A DNA stretch of 51,332 nt from an uncultured Clostridium sp. (GCA_947178445.1 CAMWYJ010000020.1:1-51332), one strand, 5' to 3'; shown: positions 24,434 to 34,056, counted from the first letter of the stretch. Notes: generated by a model not told the origin, from the sequence alone. Program-made: numbers and translations.

Positions 24434-26107
24434 ATGGGCAAAAAGAAAAAAATCGGGATGAATTTTGCACTGCAGGCGACTATACTGGCAGTTGCGAGCA
24501 TTATATCAAAGTTAATTGGAATGATATATAACATTCCCTTTGCAAATATATTAAAGGAAGAGGGGAATGGCTACTATGGAAGGGCACAGACGATTTATGC
24601 ACTTATTTTATTGATTGCCACATTTAGTATCCCAGTAGCTATTTCTAAAATTATGGCAGAGCGGATTGAAAAAGGAGAATACCGGAATGTAAGAAGAATA
24701 TTTCGCGGCTCCATGGTATATGTACTGATTGTGGGAGGTATTGCTGCAATTATTACTTATGTCTTTGCACCATATATGGTAAAAGAGGTACGGAATGCTG
24801 TATTATCACTCCGGATGCTTGCCCCTACTGTTTTTCTTTCGGGATTTCTTAGTGTTTACCGGGGATATTATCAGGCATATGGAAATATGGTGCCAACCTC
24901 AATCTCACAGATTGTAGAGCAGGTTTTTAATGCAGTTGTAAGTATTGTGGCAGCTTTAGCATTGATAAAATGGGCAACAGTGCGTGGTATGACGGACAGT
25001 GAAATTGCCAGATATGGAGCTGCAGGTGGAACGATAGGAACCGGAGTAGCAGTGCTTGCCGGACTTGTTTATATGATGCTCTTGTTCCACAGTGAACGAA
25101 AAGAACTGGATGCAAAAATCAAAGCAGATACGACAAGTGAGCTTTTGTCTTACAGACAAGTGATCAAACTGCTTTTAATGATCGCAACTCCGATTATTTT
25201 CAGTTCTTTTATTTACAATGTAAATGTTACTCTGGATATGAAGATTTTTGACTGGCTTTTTGCAAAAACAGGTGCTGATGAGGCAGTGATATCTGCACAG
25301 TATGCTCTCTATAACCGCTATTACATGGTATTGGCAAATGTACCGATTGCCATGGCGGCAGCGGTTGCTTCTGCGATTATTCCGAGAGTATCAAGTTCTT
25401 ATTCAGATGGTAATGTAAAAGAGTGCAACCGGCGGGTACAGCAGTCTTTGGAGCTTGCAATGACTTTGACGATGCCGTGCGCAGTGGGCTTTGCAGTACT
25501 GGCAAAGCCGATTGTCCGACTGATTTATTATAATTTATCCAAAGACAGTACCGATACAGTGGCAATATTATTGATTTTAGGTGGTCTGTCTATTGTATTA
25601 TATGGTATCTCTAGTGTGCTAAATAGTGTCTTACAGGGAATTGGAAAGGTAAATATACCGGTTATCAGTGCAGCATCTGCATTGGTTTTGCATGTTTTTT
25701 TACTGATACCGCTTTTGCTGTTTACGGATATAGGTGTATATTCGTTGATTTTTGCAACGTTGCTTTATGTAGTGATTATTATAGCGATAAATATGAGCGC
25801 AATCCGGAAGACACTGGGATTTAAGATGCAGTGGAAATCAGCAGTATGGGTTCCGTTAAGTTCCTCTGTGGTTATGGGAATTGTTGCGGTTATCGTGTAT
25901 ATGGGGTGTCATGCGTTATGTATCTATGTGAGCGGAGAACGCATGGCAAATGCAGTGGCAGTAATCTTTGCCATTATGATTGCAGCAGTATCATATTTTA
26001 TAGCCATCGTAAAATTAGGAGGTTACACAAGGGAGATGTTAGAGGCGTTTCCGAAAGGAGCAGTGCTTGCGAGGATTGCCGGAAAGCTTCATCTATTAAA
26101 AGAATAG
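24434..26107 (+). CDS. SpoVB/MurJ-type polysaccharide flippase (MOP superfamily)
   Basis: 557 aa with about 14 hydrophobic helices over the full length. The N-terminus (FALQATILAVASIISKLIGMIYNIPFANIL) and the internal SVYRGYYQAYGNMVPTSISQIVEQVFN segment are typical of the SpoVB/YtgP branch of oligosaccharide flippases, which move lipid-linked envelope precursors such as lipid II. Neighbours do not narrow the substrate. GTGAGGAATAG upstream of the ATG at 24434 provides a weak SD. Whether it acts in sporulation or vegetative wall synthesis cannot be read here. Confidence 0.88.
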   Translation: MGKKKKIGMNFALQATILAVASIISKLIGMIYNIPFANILKEEGNGYYGRAQTIYALILLIATFSIPVAISKIMAERIEKGEYRNVRRIFRGSMVYVLIVGGIAAIITYVFAPYMVKEVRNAVLSLRMLAPTVFLSGFLSVYRGYYQAYGNMVPTSISQIVEQVFNAVVSIVAALALIKWATVRGMTDSEIARYGAAGGTIGTGVAVLAGLVYMMLLFHSERKELDAKIKADTTSELLSYRQVIKLLLMIATPIIFSSFIYNVNVTLDMKIFDWLFAKTGADEAVISAQYALYNRYYMVLANVPIAMAAAVASAIIPRVSSSYSDGNVKECNRRVQQSLELAMTLTMPCAVGFAVLAKPIVRLIYYNLSKDSTDTVAILLILGGLSIVLYGISSVLNSVLQGIGKVNIPVISAASALVLHVFLLIPLLLFTDIGVYSLIFATLLYVVIIIAINMSAIRKTLGFKMQWKSAVWVPLSSSVVMGIVAVIVYMGCHALCIYVSGERMANAVAVIFAIMIAAVSYFIAIVKLGGYTREMLEAFPKGAVLARIAGKLHLLKE

Positions 26108-26109
26108 CA

Positions 26110-26148
26110 TTATGTAAAGATTTTATGTAAATAAATTATGTAAACAGA
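26110..26148 (+). repeat. three 13-bp direct repeats (TTATGTAAA core)
   Basis: TTATGTAAA occurs at 26110, 26123 and 26136, each followed by 4 variable bases, so the period is exactly 13 bp. It lies just after the flippase stop. Confidence 0.6.
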
Positions 26149-26202
26149 TAATACACAAAGCCAATGAAAGAAAAGAATTTATTACATGGGTAAAAATATT
26201 TG

Positions 26203-26234
26203 TCTGTCGTACATTGGGATGAAAGTACGACAGA
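26203..26234 (+). promoter_or_regulatory. inverted repeat upstream of the beta-CASP hydrolase gene
   Basis: TCTGTCGTAC (26203-26212) pairs perfectly with GTACGACAGA (26225-26234) over a 12-nt loop. It is not followed by a T-run, so an operator or leader hairpin is more likely than a terminator. Confidence 0.5.
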
Positions 26235-26295
26235 TGGAATACAATTTAAGAAGAATAGTCAGGGGAAACTGACAAGAAGAATGGGGGTATTCATT

Positions 26296-27891
26296 ATGAA
26301 ACTAACATTTATTGGGGCAGATCATGAGGTAACCGGAAGCTGTCATTGCCTGCAGGCATGTGGAAAAAATATTTTAGTGGACTGTGGAATGGAGCAGGGT
26401 ACAGATGTGTATGAAAATCAAGAGCTTCCGATAAGTCCAGCGGAGGTGGATTACATATTGCTAACACATGCACATATTGATCATTCTGGTTTGCTGCCGT
26501 TGATGTACGCAAAGGGATTTCGTGGGAGCGTATATACCACAAAGGCGACAACAGACCTCTGTCAGATCATGCTGCGTGACAGTGCACATATTCAGGAATT
26601 TGAGGCAGAATGGAGAAACCGTAAGGCGAAAAGAGCCGGTGAAGAGGAATATGTTCCACTATATAGCATGAATGATGCCATTGGGGTGTTAGAGTATTTT
26701 GTACCGTGCCAGTATGATGAGATGATAGAGCTCGATGAGGGAATCCGGGTACGTTTTTCGGATGTGGGCCATCTGTTAGGTTCGGCCAGCATTGAGGTTT
26801 GGATGACGGAGGAGGATATTTCAAAGAAGATTGTATTTTCCGGGGATATCGGTAATATCAACCAGCCAATCATTAAGGATCCTCAGTATTTAAAAGAAGC
26901 GGATTATGTGGTGATGGAGTCTACCTATGGCGACCGGAACCATGGAGGGACACCGGATTATGTGGCAGAGCTTAGCCGGATTATCAAGGAAACGTTTGAT
27001 AAGGGAGGAAATGTTGTTATTCCATCCTTTGCGGTCGGAAGAACACAGGAACTTTTATACTTTATCCGAAAGATAAAGTATGATAATTTGTTACCGGAAT
27101 ATGAAGGTTTTGAGGTGTATGTGGACAGTCCGCTGGCAATAGAGGCTACCAATATTTTTCAAAGGAATGTGGAAAGCTGTTTTGATGAGGAGGCAATGGA
27201 GCTGGTCAGACAGGGAATTAATCCAATTTCGTTTCCGGGACTTAAGACTTCTGTTACCAGTGATGATTCCAAAGCAATTAATTTTGATTTAAAGTCAAAG
27301 GTGATTATCTCGGCATCCGGTATGTGTGAGGCAGGACGGATCCGGCATCATTTAAAGCATAATCTCTGGAGAAAAGAAAGTACAATATTATTTGTTGGAT
27401 ATCAGGCGCATGGCACACTGGGAAGAAGCATTTTAGAAGGGGCGCCAAGTGTAAAGCTGTTTGGTGAACAGATTGAGGTGCAGGCAAGAATTGAAAAATT
27501 AGATGGTATTAGCGGACATGCGGACCAGGAAGGCTTATTAAAGTGGCTTCATTCTTTTGAACCGAAGCCGAAGGTATTTGTGGTACACGGTGAAGATTTA
27601 GTATGTGAGCATTTTAAGAAAATGATTCAGGAAGAAGGGTATGAGGCAATTGCTCCGTTTTCCGGTGCAGAGTTTGATTTGGGAACGAATGAACTGATTT
27701 CCAAGGGTGTAGTAACCAAGAAAGTGAAGGTGAGTCAGAAGGCATTTAGGGCACAGGCAATCTTCGACCGTCTTGTGGCAGCCGGCAACCGTCTGCTTAC
27801 GGTAATTGCACATAATAAGGGTGGAGCAAATAAGGATTTGGTAAGGTTTACAGACCAGATCAACAGTCTGTGTGATAAGTGGGACAGGTAA
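26296..27891 (+). CDS. beta-CASP metallo-beta-lactamase-fold ribonuclease-like hydrolase
   Basis: 531 aa. The metal-binding HAHIDHSG motif lies near residues 57-64, the metal Asp is in FSGDIGN, and further conserved elements are ESTYGDRNH and PSFAVGRTQELL. The beta-CASP and RMMBL parts have VYVDSPLAI, ISASGMCEAGRI, FVGYQAHGTLGR and GISGHADQEGLLKWL. This is the CPSF-100/YSH1-like bacterial family (COG1236), whose members are RNA-processing nucleases or of unknown substrate. GGGGG 8 bases before the ATG at 26296 supports that start over 26281 and 26200. It is a single gene between two unrelated ones. Confidence 0.9.
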   Translation: MKLTFIGADHEVTGSCHCLQACGKNILVDCGMEQGTDVYENQELPISPAEVDYILLTHAHIDHSGLLPLMYAKGFRGSVYTTKATTDLCQIMLRDSAHIQEFEAEWRNRKAKRAGEEEYVPLYSMNDAIGVLEYFVPCQYDEMIELDEGIRVRFSDVGHLLGSASIEVWMTEEDISKKIVFSGDIGNINQPIIKDPQYLKEADYVVMESTYGDRNHGGTPDYVAELSRIIKETFDKGGNVVIPSFAVGRTQELLYFIRKIKYDNLLPEYEGFEVYVDSPLAIEATNIFQRNVESCFDEEAMELVRQGINPISFPGLKTSVTSDDSKAINFDLKSKVIISASGMCEAGRIRHHLKHNLWRKESTILFVGYQAHGTLGRSILEGAPSVKLFGEQIEVQARIEKLDGISGHADQEGLLKWLHSFEPKPKVFVVHGEDLVCEHFKKMIQEEGYEAIAPFSGAEFDLGTNELISKGVVTKKVKVSQKAFRAQAIFDRLVAAGNRLLTVIAHNKGGANKDLVRFTDQINSLCDKWDR

Positions 27892-27935
27892 CATAGATAT
27901 CCGTAAAAAGGATTGTTTTTGTTGAGGTGTAAAGA

Positions 27936-28901
27936 ATGAAAATAAACTGGAAAAATGTAATGATTCTTTTCTTTTTGGTATTTGCGGCGTGTCTGTTGCC
28001 TTTTAACAGCGTAAAGGCTGTAGAACAGGATCAGGAAAAAGAAAAGACACCAATTGTGTCTGATCAGGATGCTACATCTGACGAAGAAAAGGTAGAACTG
28101 CCGAAAGTAACATTGAAGATTAGTAAGGCAAAGGCAAAAAGTGTCACACTAAAATGGAACAAAATAAAAAATGTACAAAAATATTATGTGTTGCGCTCTA
28201 CAAAGAAAAAAAGCGGATACAAAAAAATTGCAACTGTAAAAAATACTGCTAACAAATATACCAATGCCAAGCTAAAGGAAAATAAGACCTATTACTATAA
28301 GGTTCAGGCAGTTTTAACAGATGGGAAAAAAATTACAAGTAATATCAAAACGAAGGTAAAGGTAAAAGGAAGTTATAAGCCGGGATCGGTTTATGGACCA
28401 TCCCTTTCCCAAAAACAGCTGAATCTTGTAAAGGATTATGTTGCTAATTTTGTCAATGTATACACAGATCCGGGAATGGATGATTTTTATAAGGTATTAT
28501 TTGCACATGATTATTTATGTAATCATTGTTCCTATCAGACAAAGGGCTGGCATGTGAATTATGCAAATACAGCTTTGGGTGCATTGAAATATAAAAAAGC
28601 CCAGTGTTCCGGTTATGCAAGGGCATTTAAGGCATTGTGTGATGGAATGGGGGTTGGCTGTCGTTATATACATGCGAATAAGAAAGCGATGAATCCGTCT
28701 CATCAATGGAATCTGGTAAAGGTAGACAAGAAATGGTATTTAATTGATGTGCAGCTAAATGATTCTTCTGGCGGATATTTCTGCTTTTTGATTGGAAGGA
28801 ATACAAGTAAGAATTTTTTTGGGGATACATACAAGTATGATACCAAGGGGACACCATCTCTCAGTAAAAAAGATTATGATTTTCAAAAATATTTTCAATG
28901 A
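27936..28901 (+). CDS. secreted FN3 plus transglutaminase-like protein
   Basis: 321 aa. The signal peptide is about residues 1-29 (VMILFFLVFAACLLPFNSVKA). An acidic linker follows, then one fibronectin type III domain (about 50-145; VTLKWNKIKNVQKYYVLR and YYYKVQAVLTDG). The transglutaminase-like domain is about 155-300, with the Cys in KAQCSGYARAFKALCDG near residue 228, the His in PSHQWNLVKVDKKW near 258, and the Asp in YLIDVQLND near 272, forming a full Cys-His-Asp triad. It is likely a cell-surface or secreted cysteine peptidase or cross-linker. It is the second such protein in the window, 5 kb from the first. Confidence 0.82.
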   Translation: MKINWKNVMILFFLVFAACLLPFNSVKAVEQDQEKEKTPIVSDQDATSDEEKVELPKVTLKISKAKAKSVTLKWNKIKNVQKYYVLRSTKKKSGYKKIATVKNTANKYTNAKLKENKTYYYKVQAVLTDGKKITSNIKTKVKVKGSYKPGSVYGPSLSQKQLNLVKDYVANFVNVYTDPGMDDFYKVLFAHDYLCNHCSYQTKGWHVNYANTALGALKYKKAQCSGYARAFKALCDGMGVGCRYIHANKKAMNPSHQWNLVKVDKKWYLIDVQLNDSSGGYFCFLIGRNTSKNFFGDTYKYDTKGTPSLSKKDYDFQKYFQ

Positions 28902-28922
28902 AAGGCTGTTGAGTACCATTTC

Positions 28923-28950
28923 TTGACAAAAGGGGATTGTGTGGTACAAT
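28923..28950 (+). promoter_or_regulatory. promoter of leuS
   Basis: TTGACA (28923-28928), 16-nt spacer, TACAAT (28945-28950). A GTACCA/TGGTAC inverted repeat overlaps its ends. The leader to leuS is about 95 nt, with only one small hairpin (AGGGA/TCCCT near 29005-29025) and no T-box motif. Confidence 0.75.
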
Positions 28951-29051
28951 GAATAAGTTAAGGAAACAATAGAAAATCTTTATATATAGAAGGTTTGAGG
29001 AAGGGAACGAAAACAGTATCCCTTTACGATACAATTTAGGAGGATATGAGA

Positions 29052-31481
29052 ATGGCAACAGCGTATAATCATAAACTGATTGAAGGCAAATGGCGTGAAA
29101 ACTGGAAAAAGAATCCAATCAATGTAGAGGATGGTAAAAAACCAAAATATTACTGTTTAGATATGTTTCCATATCCGTCTGGTAATGGCTTACATGTAGG
29201 TCACTGGAGAGGATATGTAATCAGTGATGTATGGAGCCGCTATAAGATGATGCAGGGATATTACCTGATTCATCCAATGGGATGGGATGCATTTGGTCTT
29301 CCGGCAGAGAACTATGCGATTCAGAATGGTGTTCATCCGGCAATTTCTACCGCAGAGAATGTAGCCAATATTAAAAGACAGATTAATGAGATTGCAGCAA
29401 TCTATGACTGGGATAGGGAAGTAAATACCACAGATCCGAATTATTATAAGTGGACACAGTGGATTTTTGTAAAGATGTTTAAGGAAGGGCTTGCTTATGA
29501 GAAGCAGATGCCAATTAACTGGTGTCCGTCCTGTAAAACCGGTCTTGCAAACGAAGAGGTTGTAGATGGTAAATGTGAGCGCTGTCACAGTGAGGTGACC
29601 AAGAAAAATCTTCGTCAGTGGATGTTAAAGATTACAGCCTATGCAGACCGACTGCTGGCAGATCTTGATAAATTAGACTGGCCGGAAAAAGTTAAGAAAA
29701 TGCAGTCAGACTGGATTGGCAAATCTTATGGTGCGGAGGTTGACTTTAAAGTAGACGGTATGGAGGAGAATATTACTGTGTATACTACTCGTCCGGATAC
29801 CTTATGGGGAGCAACTTTTATGGTATTGGCACCGGAACATGAATTGGCTTCAAAGCTTGCGACAGATGAGACGAGAGAGGCTGTTGAGAAGTATATTTAT
29901 GATGCATCGATGAAGTCAAATGTTGACCGCATGCAGGATAAGGAAAAGACGGGTGTGTTTACCGGCTCTTATGCAATCAATCCTTTAAATGGGAAGAAAA
30001 CACCAATCTGGTTATCGGACTATGTATTGGCGGACTATGGTACAGGAGCAATCATGTGTGTGCCGGCTCACGATGACCGCGATTTTGCGTTTGCTAAGAA
30101 ATTTGATTTGCCAATTATTCAGGTTATTGCTAAGGATGGAAAAGAAATAGAGAATATGGAAGAGGCTTATACAGAGGCAAATGGTACGATGATTAATTCT
30201 GGTGACTGGAATGGTTTAGAGTCCGCTGTATTAAAGAAAGAAGCTCCCGAAATGATTGAGAAGATGGGATATGGTAAAAAGACGATCAATTATAAGCTGC
30301 GTGACTGGGTATTTTCCCGCCAGCGTTACTGGGGTGAGCCGATTCCGATTGTGCATTGTCCGGATTGTGGACCGGTTGCCGTACCGGAGGAGCAGCTTCC
30401 TGTATTGCTTCCGGATGTTGAGAAATATGAACCGACCGGAACAGGTGAGTCACCACTTGCAGCGATTGATTCATGGGTGAACACCACATGTCCGTGTTGC
30501 CAAAAGCCGGCAAAACGTGAGACGAACACCATGCCGCAGTGGGCAGGTTCTTCCTGGTATTTCCTGCGTTATGTGGACAACAAAAATGATAAAGAATTGG
30601 TGAACAGGGAAAAAGCAGATAAATATCTGCCGGTTGATATGTATATCGGTGGTGTAGAGCATGCGGTACTGCATTTGTTATATGCCCGCTTTTATACTAA
30701 GTTCCTGCATGATATTGGTGTGGTTGATTTTGATGAACCATTTAAGAAGTTGTTTAACCAGGGCATGATTTGTGGACGTGACAGAGAGACAGGCGCAGCA
30801 ACGAAGATGAGTAAATCACTCGGAAACATTGTATCCCCGGATGATATGGTGAATGACTACGGTTGTGATGCACTTCGTATGTACGAGCTGTTTATCGGAC
30901 CACCGGAGTTAGATTCAATCTGGGATGACAGAGGAATTGACGGAGTATACCGTTTCCTTTCCCGTTTCTACAATATGGCGGTTAAGAATATTGAAAATCC
31001 AGGCAAAGAGACACCAGAGCTTATTAAGCTGCGTAACAAGATGGTCTATGATATCACTACACGTTTAGAGAGCTTTAGTTTGAATACGGTTGTGTCCGGA
31101 TTTATGGAGTACAACAATAAGCTTGTTGAGCTGACAAAGAAGGATGGTGTAGATTTGGAGACATTGAGGACGGTTACCCGCTTGATTGCTCCATTTGCAC
31201 CACATATCGGAGAAGAACTTTGGGAAAAGCTTGGCGGAGAAACTACGGTATTTTATTCCGGATGGCCGGCTTATGATGAGTCAGCTATGAAAGAAGATAC
31301 CATTACAGTTCCTGTTCAGATTAATGGTAAAACCCGTGCAACCATCGATATCGCAGCAGATGCAGATAAGGATTTAGTGATTGTAGCAGGTAAAGAAGCG
31401 GTTGCAGAAAAGCTTACAGGTCTTAATATCATCAAAGAAATTTATGTTCCAGGTAAAATTGTGAACATTGTAGCAAAATAG
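29052..31481 (+). CDS. leuS: leucine--tRNA ligase
   Basis: 809 aa, class I synthetase. The HIGH-type motif is in YPSGNGLHVGHWRGY near residue 40, a zinc-type Cys cluster is in CPSCKTGLANEEVVDGKCERC, the editing domain has TTRPDTLWGATF (about 246-257), and KMSKS is in ATKMSKSLGN near 580. The C-terminus has the anticodon-binding and VQINGKTRATI segments. ATG at 29052 sits 8 bases after AGGAGG; ATG at 29046 is too close to it. Expressed from its own promoter. Confidence 0.97.
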   Translation: MATAYNHKLIEGKWRENWKKNPINVEDGKKPKYYCLDMFPYPSGNGLHVGHWRGYVISDVWSRYKMMQGYYLIHPMGWDAFGLPAENYAIQNGVHPAISTAENVANIKRQINEIAAIYDWDREVNTTDPNYYKWTQWIFVKMFKEGLAYEKQMPINWCPSCKTGLANEEVVDGKCERCHSEVTKKNLRQWMLKITAYADRLLADLDKLDWPEKVKKMQSDWIGKSYGAEVDFKVDGMEENITVYTTRPDTLWGATFMVLAPEHELASKLATDETREAVEKYIYDASMKSNVDRMQDKEKTGVFTGSYAINPLNGKKTPIWLSDYVLADYGTGAIMCVPAHDDRDFAFAKKFDLPIIQVIAKDGKEIENMEEAYTEANGTMINSGDWNGLESAVLKKEAPEMIEKMGYGKKTINYKLRDWVFSRQRYWGEPIPIVHCPDCGPVAVPEEQLPVLLPDVEKYEPTGTGESPLAAIDSWVNTTCPCCQKPAKRETNTMPQWAGSSWYFLRYVDNKNDKELVNREKADKYLPVDMYIGGVEHAVLHLLYARFYTKFLHDIGVVDFDEPFKKLFNQGMICGRDRETGAATKMSKSLGNIVSPDDMVNDYGCDALRMYELFIGPPELDSIWDDRGIDGVYRFLSRFYNMAVKNIENPGKETPELIKLRNKMVYDITTRLESFSLNTVVSGFMEYNNKLVELTKKDGVDLETLRTVTRLIAPFAPHIGEELWEKLGGETTVFYSGWPAYDESAMKEDTITVPVQINGKTRATIDIAADADKDLVIVAGKEAVAEKLTGLNIIKEIYVPGKIVNIVAK

Positions 31482-31507
31482 AGATAGTTTTGACATACAA
31501 AGAAAAG

Positions 31508-31542
31508 TGCCGTACCTGTGATATGACTGTACGGCATTCTTC
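31508..31542 (+). terminator. likely terminator after leuS
   Basis: TGCCGTAC (31508-31515) pairs with GTACGGCA (31529-31536) over 13 nt, followed by TTCTTC. It is a modest stem with a weak T-run. Confidence 0.6.
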
Positions 31543-31593
31543 ATAGGAACTATGGTTGTAAACAATTTTTCTCTGAAAATGTGAGGTAAAAGA

Positions 31594-32103
31594 ATGAAAG
31601 TATTCCAAAGTATGAAAAGTGTTGTTATTTTCGTTATATTGGTTATAGCATTCGCAGTATGCATGATTCACAGTGAAACTGCCTTCGCAAAAAAGTATTA
31701 TTCCCTGCAGGAAATTGGATTATCCGGATGCACAAATGATAATGTGGATTATGGAATTTTGTCTGTGAAGGGAAAAACGGTGAAGTATGTAAAATACAGA
31801 TTATCAAAGCAGACAAATCGCTGGGTAAAAGTTGGAGAAACAAAAACAGCGAAAATAACCTCAAAGACAAAGTATTATATGGGAAATGCCAGTAAAGTTT
31901 CTTCTGCTGTTAAGAGTGGAAATGGTAGTTCTAAAAAGCAGACAGCAAAGAAAACGATGAGAAGAAATCACAACATTAATACTGAAAAATGGATAACAAG
32001 AACAAATAAAAGTAAAATCAAAAAAAGCCTATGTTCCAGAAATAATGAAATCTGTATTTCAAAAGGAAAAATTACTAAAATATTAATAAATATTGCTTAC
32101 TAA
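31594..32103 (+). CDS. small secreted lysine-rich protein, unknown
   Basis: 169 aa, not recognised. The signal peptide is about residues 1-32 (SVVIFVILVIAFAVCMIHSETAFA-type, cleavage after AFA likely). The mature part begins KKYYSLQEIGLSGC and is rich in Lys, Ser and Thr, with predicted short beta-strands in the first 70 residues. The last 60 residues are very basic and of low complexity, and AT-rich in codons, so this tail may be decayed or frameshifted relative to an ancestor. GAGGTAAAAG upstream of the ATG is a plausible SD. It lies 15 bases upstream of prfC and may share its transcript. Confidence 0.6.
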   Translation: MKVFQSMKSVVIFVILVIAFAVCMIHSETAFAKKYYSLQEIGLSGCTNDNVDYGILSVKGKTVKYVKYRLSKQTNRWVKVGETKTAKITSKTKYYMGNASKVSSAVKSGNGSSKKQTAKKTMRRNHNINTEKWITRTNKSKIKKSLCSRNNEICISKGKITKILINIAY

Positions 32104-32118
32104 ATAAGGGAGTATATC

Positions 32119-33711
32119 ATGGCAGATTTGAGAAAGGAAATCGAAAAGAGACGAACATTTGCAATTATTTCACATCCGGATGCGGGTAAGACAACTTTGA
32201 CAGAAAAATTCCTTCTTTTTGGTGGTGCAATTAATACAGCAGGTTCCGTAAAGGGAAAAGCAAACTCAAAGTATGCGGTTTCTGACTGGATGGATATTGA
32301 GAAGGAGAGAGGGATTTCGGTTACCTCCTCTGTACTGCAGTTTGAATATGACGGCTACTGCATTAATATTTTGGATACACCGGGACATCAGGATTTTTCA
32401 GAGGATACCTATCGTACACTTATGGCTGCTGATTCTGCGGTGATGGTGATTGATGCATCAAAAGGTGTTGAAGCCCAGACAATTAAGCTTTTTAAGGTAT
32501 GTGTAATGCGTCATATTCCCATTTTTACGTTTATTAATAAAATGGACCGGGATGCAAAGGATACCTTTGAATTATTAGATGATATTGAAAATGTATTAGG
32601 GATACAGACCTGTGCAGTGAACTGGCCAATAGGCTCTGGCAAGGAATTTAAAGGTGTATATGACAGAGAAACGAAAGTAGTCTCCAGGTTTCAGGCAATA
32701 TCGACCGGAGGGGCAAAGAAGGCCGCAGAGACAGATTATTCGATTAATGATACAGATTTACAGGCAGATATAGGTGAAATTTTATATAACCAATTGATGG
32801 AGGAAGTGGAGCTTTTAGATGGTGCCAGCGAGCCTTTAGATATAGAGAAGGTAAGCAGGGGTGAGCTTACTCCCGTATTTTTTGGTTCTGCCTTAAATAC
32901 CTTTGGTATCGAGACATTTTTGAACCACTTTTTGAAAATGACAACTTCGCCACTTCCGCGTATGTCAAATGAGGGACTGATTGATCCAATGAACGAAGAT
33001 TTTTCGGCATTTGTCTTTAAAATTCAGGCGAATATGAATAAAGCACATCGCGACCGTATTGCATTTATAAGAATTTGTTCCGGTAAGTTTGATGCCAGCA
33101 AGGATATATATCATGTACAGAGCAAACGCAAAATGAAGCTTTCCCAGCCACAGCAGCTTATGGCACAGGATCGGAAGATTGTGGAGGAAGCTTATGCCGG
33201 AGATGTAATCGGGGTGTTTGATCCAGGTATTTTTTCAATTGGAGATACGTTATGTAAACCTGGGAAAAAATATGAATACGAAGGAATTCCGACCTTTGCA
33301 CCGGAGCATTTCTCAAGAGTCGTGCAGCTTAATACAATGAAGAGGAAACAGTTTGTTCAGGGTGTTACCCAGTTAGCACAGGAAGGTGCGATTCAGATTT
33401 TTCAGGAGTATACCGCAGGGATGTCAGAGATTATTGTAGGTGTCGTTGGTGTACTGCAATTTGAAGTGTTAAAGTACCGTTTGGAAAATGAATATGGCTG
33501 CGAGATTAAGCTTGAATCGCTGCCATATAACTTTATAAGATGGATTAAGGATCCGGCTACCGATGTGAGTTCCCTGAAACGTGTGAACGAGGTTAAGAAG
33601 GTAAAGGATATGAAGGGTAATCCGCTGTTATTATTTACAAATCAATGGACAATCAATACCGTTCTTGAACACAATGAGGGCTTGGAACTTTTAGAATTTA
33701 GAAAGAATTAG
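32119..33711 (+). CDS. prfC: peptide chain release factor 3
   Basis: 530 aa. This translational GTPase recycles RF1/RF2 after termination. G1 is SHPDAGKTTLTEK near residues 18-30, G3 is DTPGHQDFSEDTYR, and G4 is NKMDRD. The N-terminal KGKANSKYAVSDWMDIEKERG is switch I of the RF3 branch. Length and the C-terminal part (QFEVLKYRLENEYG) match RF3 rather than EF-G. The SD AAGGGAG is upstream. A strong terminator follows. Confidence 0.96.
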   Translation: MADLRKEIEKRRTFAIISHPDAGKTTLTEKFLLFGGAINTAGSVKGKANSKYAVSDWMDIEKERGISVTSSVLQFEYDGYCINILDTPGHQDFSEDTYRTLMAADSAVMVIDASKGVEAQTIKLFKVCVMRHIPIFTFINKMDRDAKDTFELLDDIENVLGIQTCAVNWPIGSGKEFKGVYDRETKVVSRFQAISTGGAKKAAETDYSINDTDLQADIGEILYNQLMEEVELLDGASEPLDIEKVSRGELTPVFFGSALNTFGIETFLNHFLKMTTSPLPRMSNEGLIDPMNEDFSAFVFKIQANMNKAHRDRIAFIRICSGKFDASKDIYHVQSKRKMKLSQPQQLMAQDRKIVEEAYAGDVIGVFDPGIFSIGDTLCKPGKKYEYEGIPTFAPEHFSRVVQLNTMKRKQFVQGVTQLAQEGAIQIFQEYTAGMSEIIVGVVGVLQFEVLKYRLENEYGCEIKLESLPYNFIRWIKDPATDVSSLKRVNEVKKVKDMKGNPLLLFTNQWTINTVLEHNEGLELLEFRKN

Positions 33712-33730
33712 TTATGATGATCCAGACAGG

Positions 33731-33787
33731 CAGCCAGTTATCCGTGTATTAAAAAAGGCACGGCTAGCTGGCTGTTTGTTATTTTTT
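33731..33787 (+). terminator. intrinsic terminator after prfC
   Basis: CAGCCAGTTA-T-CCGTG (33731-33746) pairs with CACGG-C-TAGCTGGCTG (33759-33774), with one G-U and one mismatch, then TTTGTTATTTTTTT. It also lies at the 3' end of the convergent minus-strand pair. Confidence 0.9.
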
Positions 33788-34056
33788 TAATGTGAAAGAA
33801 ATCCCATGAGCATATCTACTTTTTGACGTTCTGCCGGTGTCATATTCTCCTTTAGGATATTAATGAGCAGACGGCTTTCATCCTTGGTAAAACCCAGATT
33901 CCGTCTGCCCAATTCTTTGTTAATATTCATAACCTTTGGCAGCATCATCTCAAGTGGTGTATTATGGGAACTTTGCACCATCTCCTGAATGATTTGTTGT
34001 TTTAAGGGATGCAAATTTTGAAATTCTTTGGTAGAAGCAAAATCATTAAAATCCAT
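33787..34056 (-). CDS. small unknown cytosolic protein
   Basis: 89 aa, not recognised. It is predicted all-helical with many Met, Leu and Lys residues (EFQNLHPLKQQIIQEMV, PAERQKVDMLMGFLSH) and has no signal or membrane segment. The SD GGAG (minus strand, AAAGGAGAATATAA before ATG) supports the start. It is the second gene of a two-gene minus-strand operon, 12 bases after its partner, which shares its Met-rich helical style. The pair probably forms a complex (inference). Confidence 0.65.
   Translation of the reverse strand: MDFNDFASTKEFQNLHPLKQQIIQEMVQSSHNTPLEMMLPKVMNINKELGRRNLGFTKDESRLLINILKENMTPAERQKVDMLMGFLSH

Noticed and set aside
28902..29051. Possible T-box or leader-peptide attenuator ahead of leuS
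   Set aside because: The leader is only about 95 nt, with no GGTACCGCG-type core, no run of Leu codons and no terminator stem.
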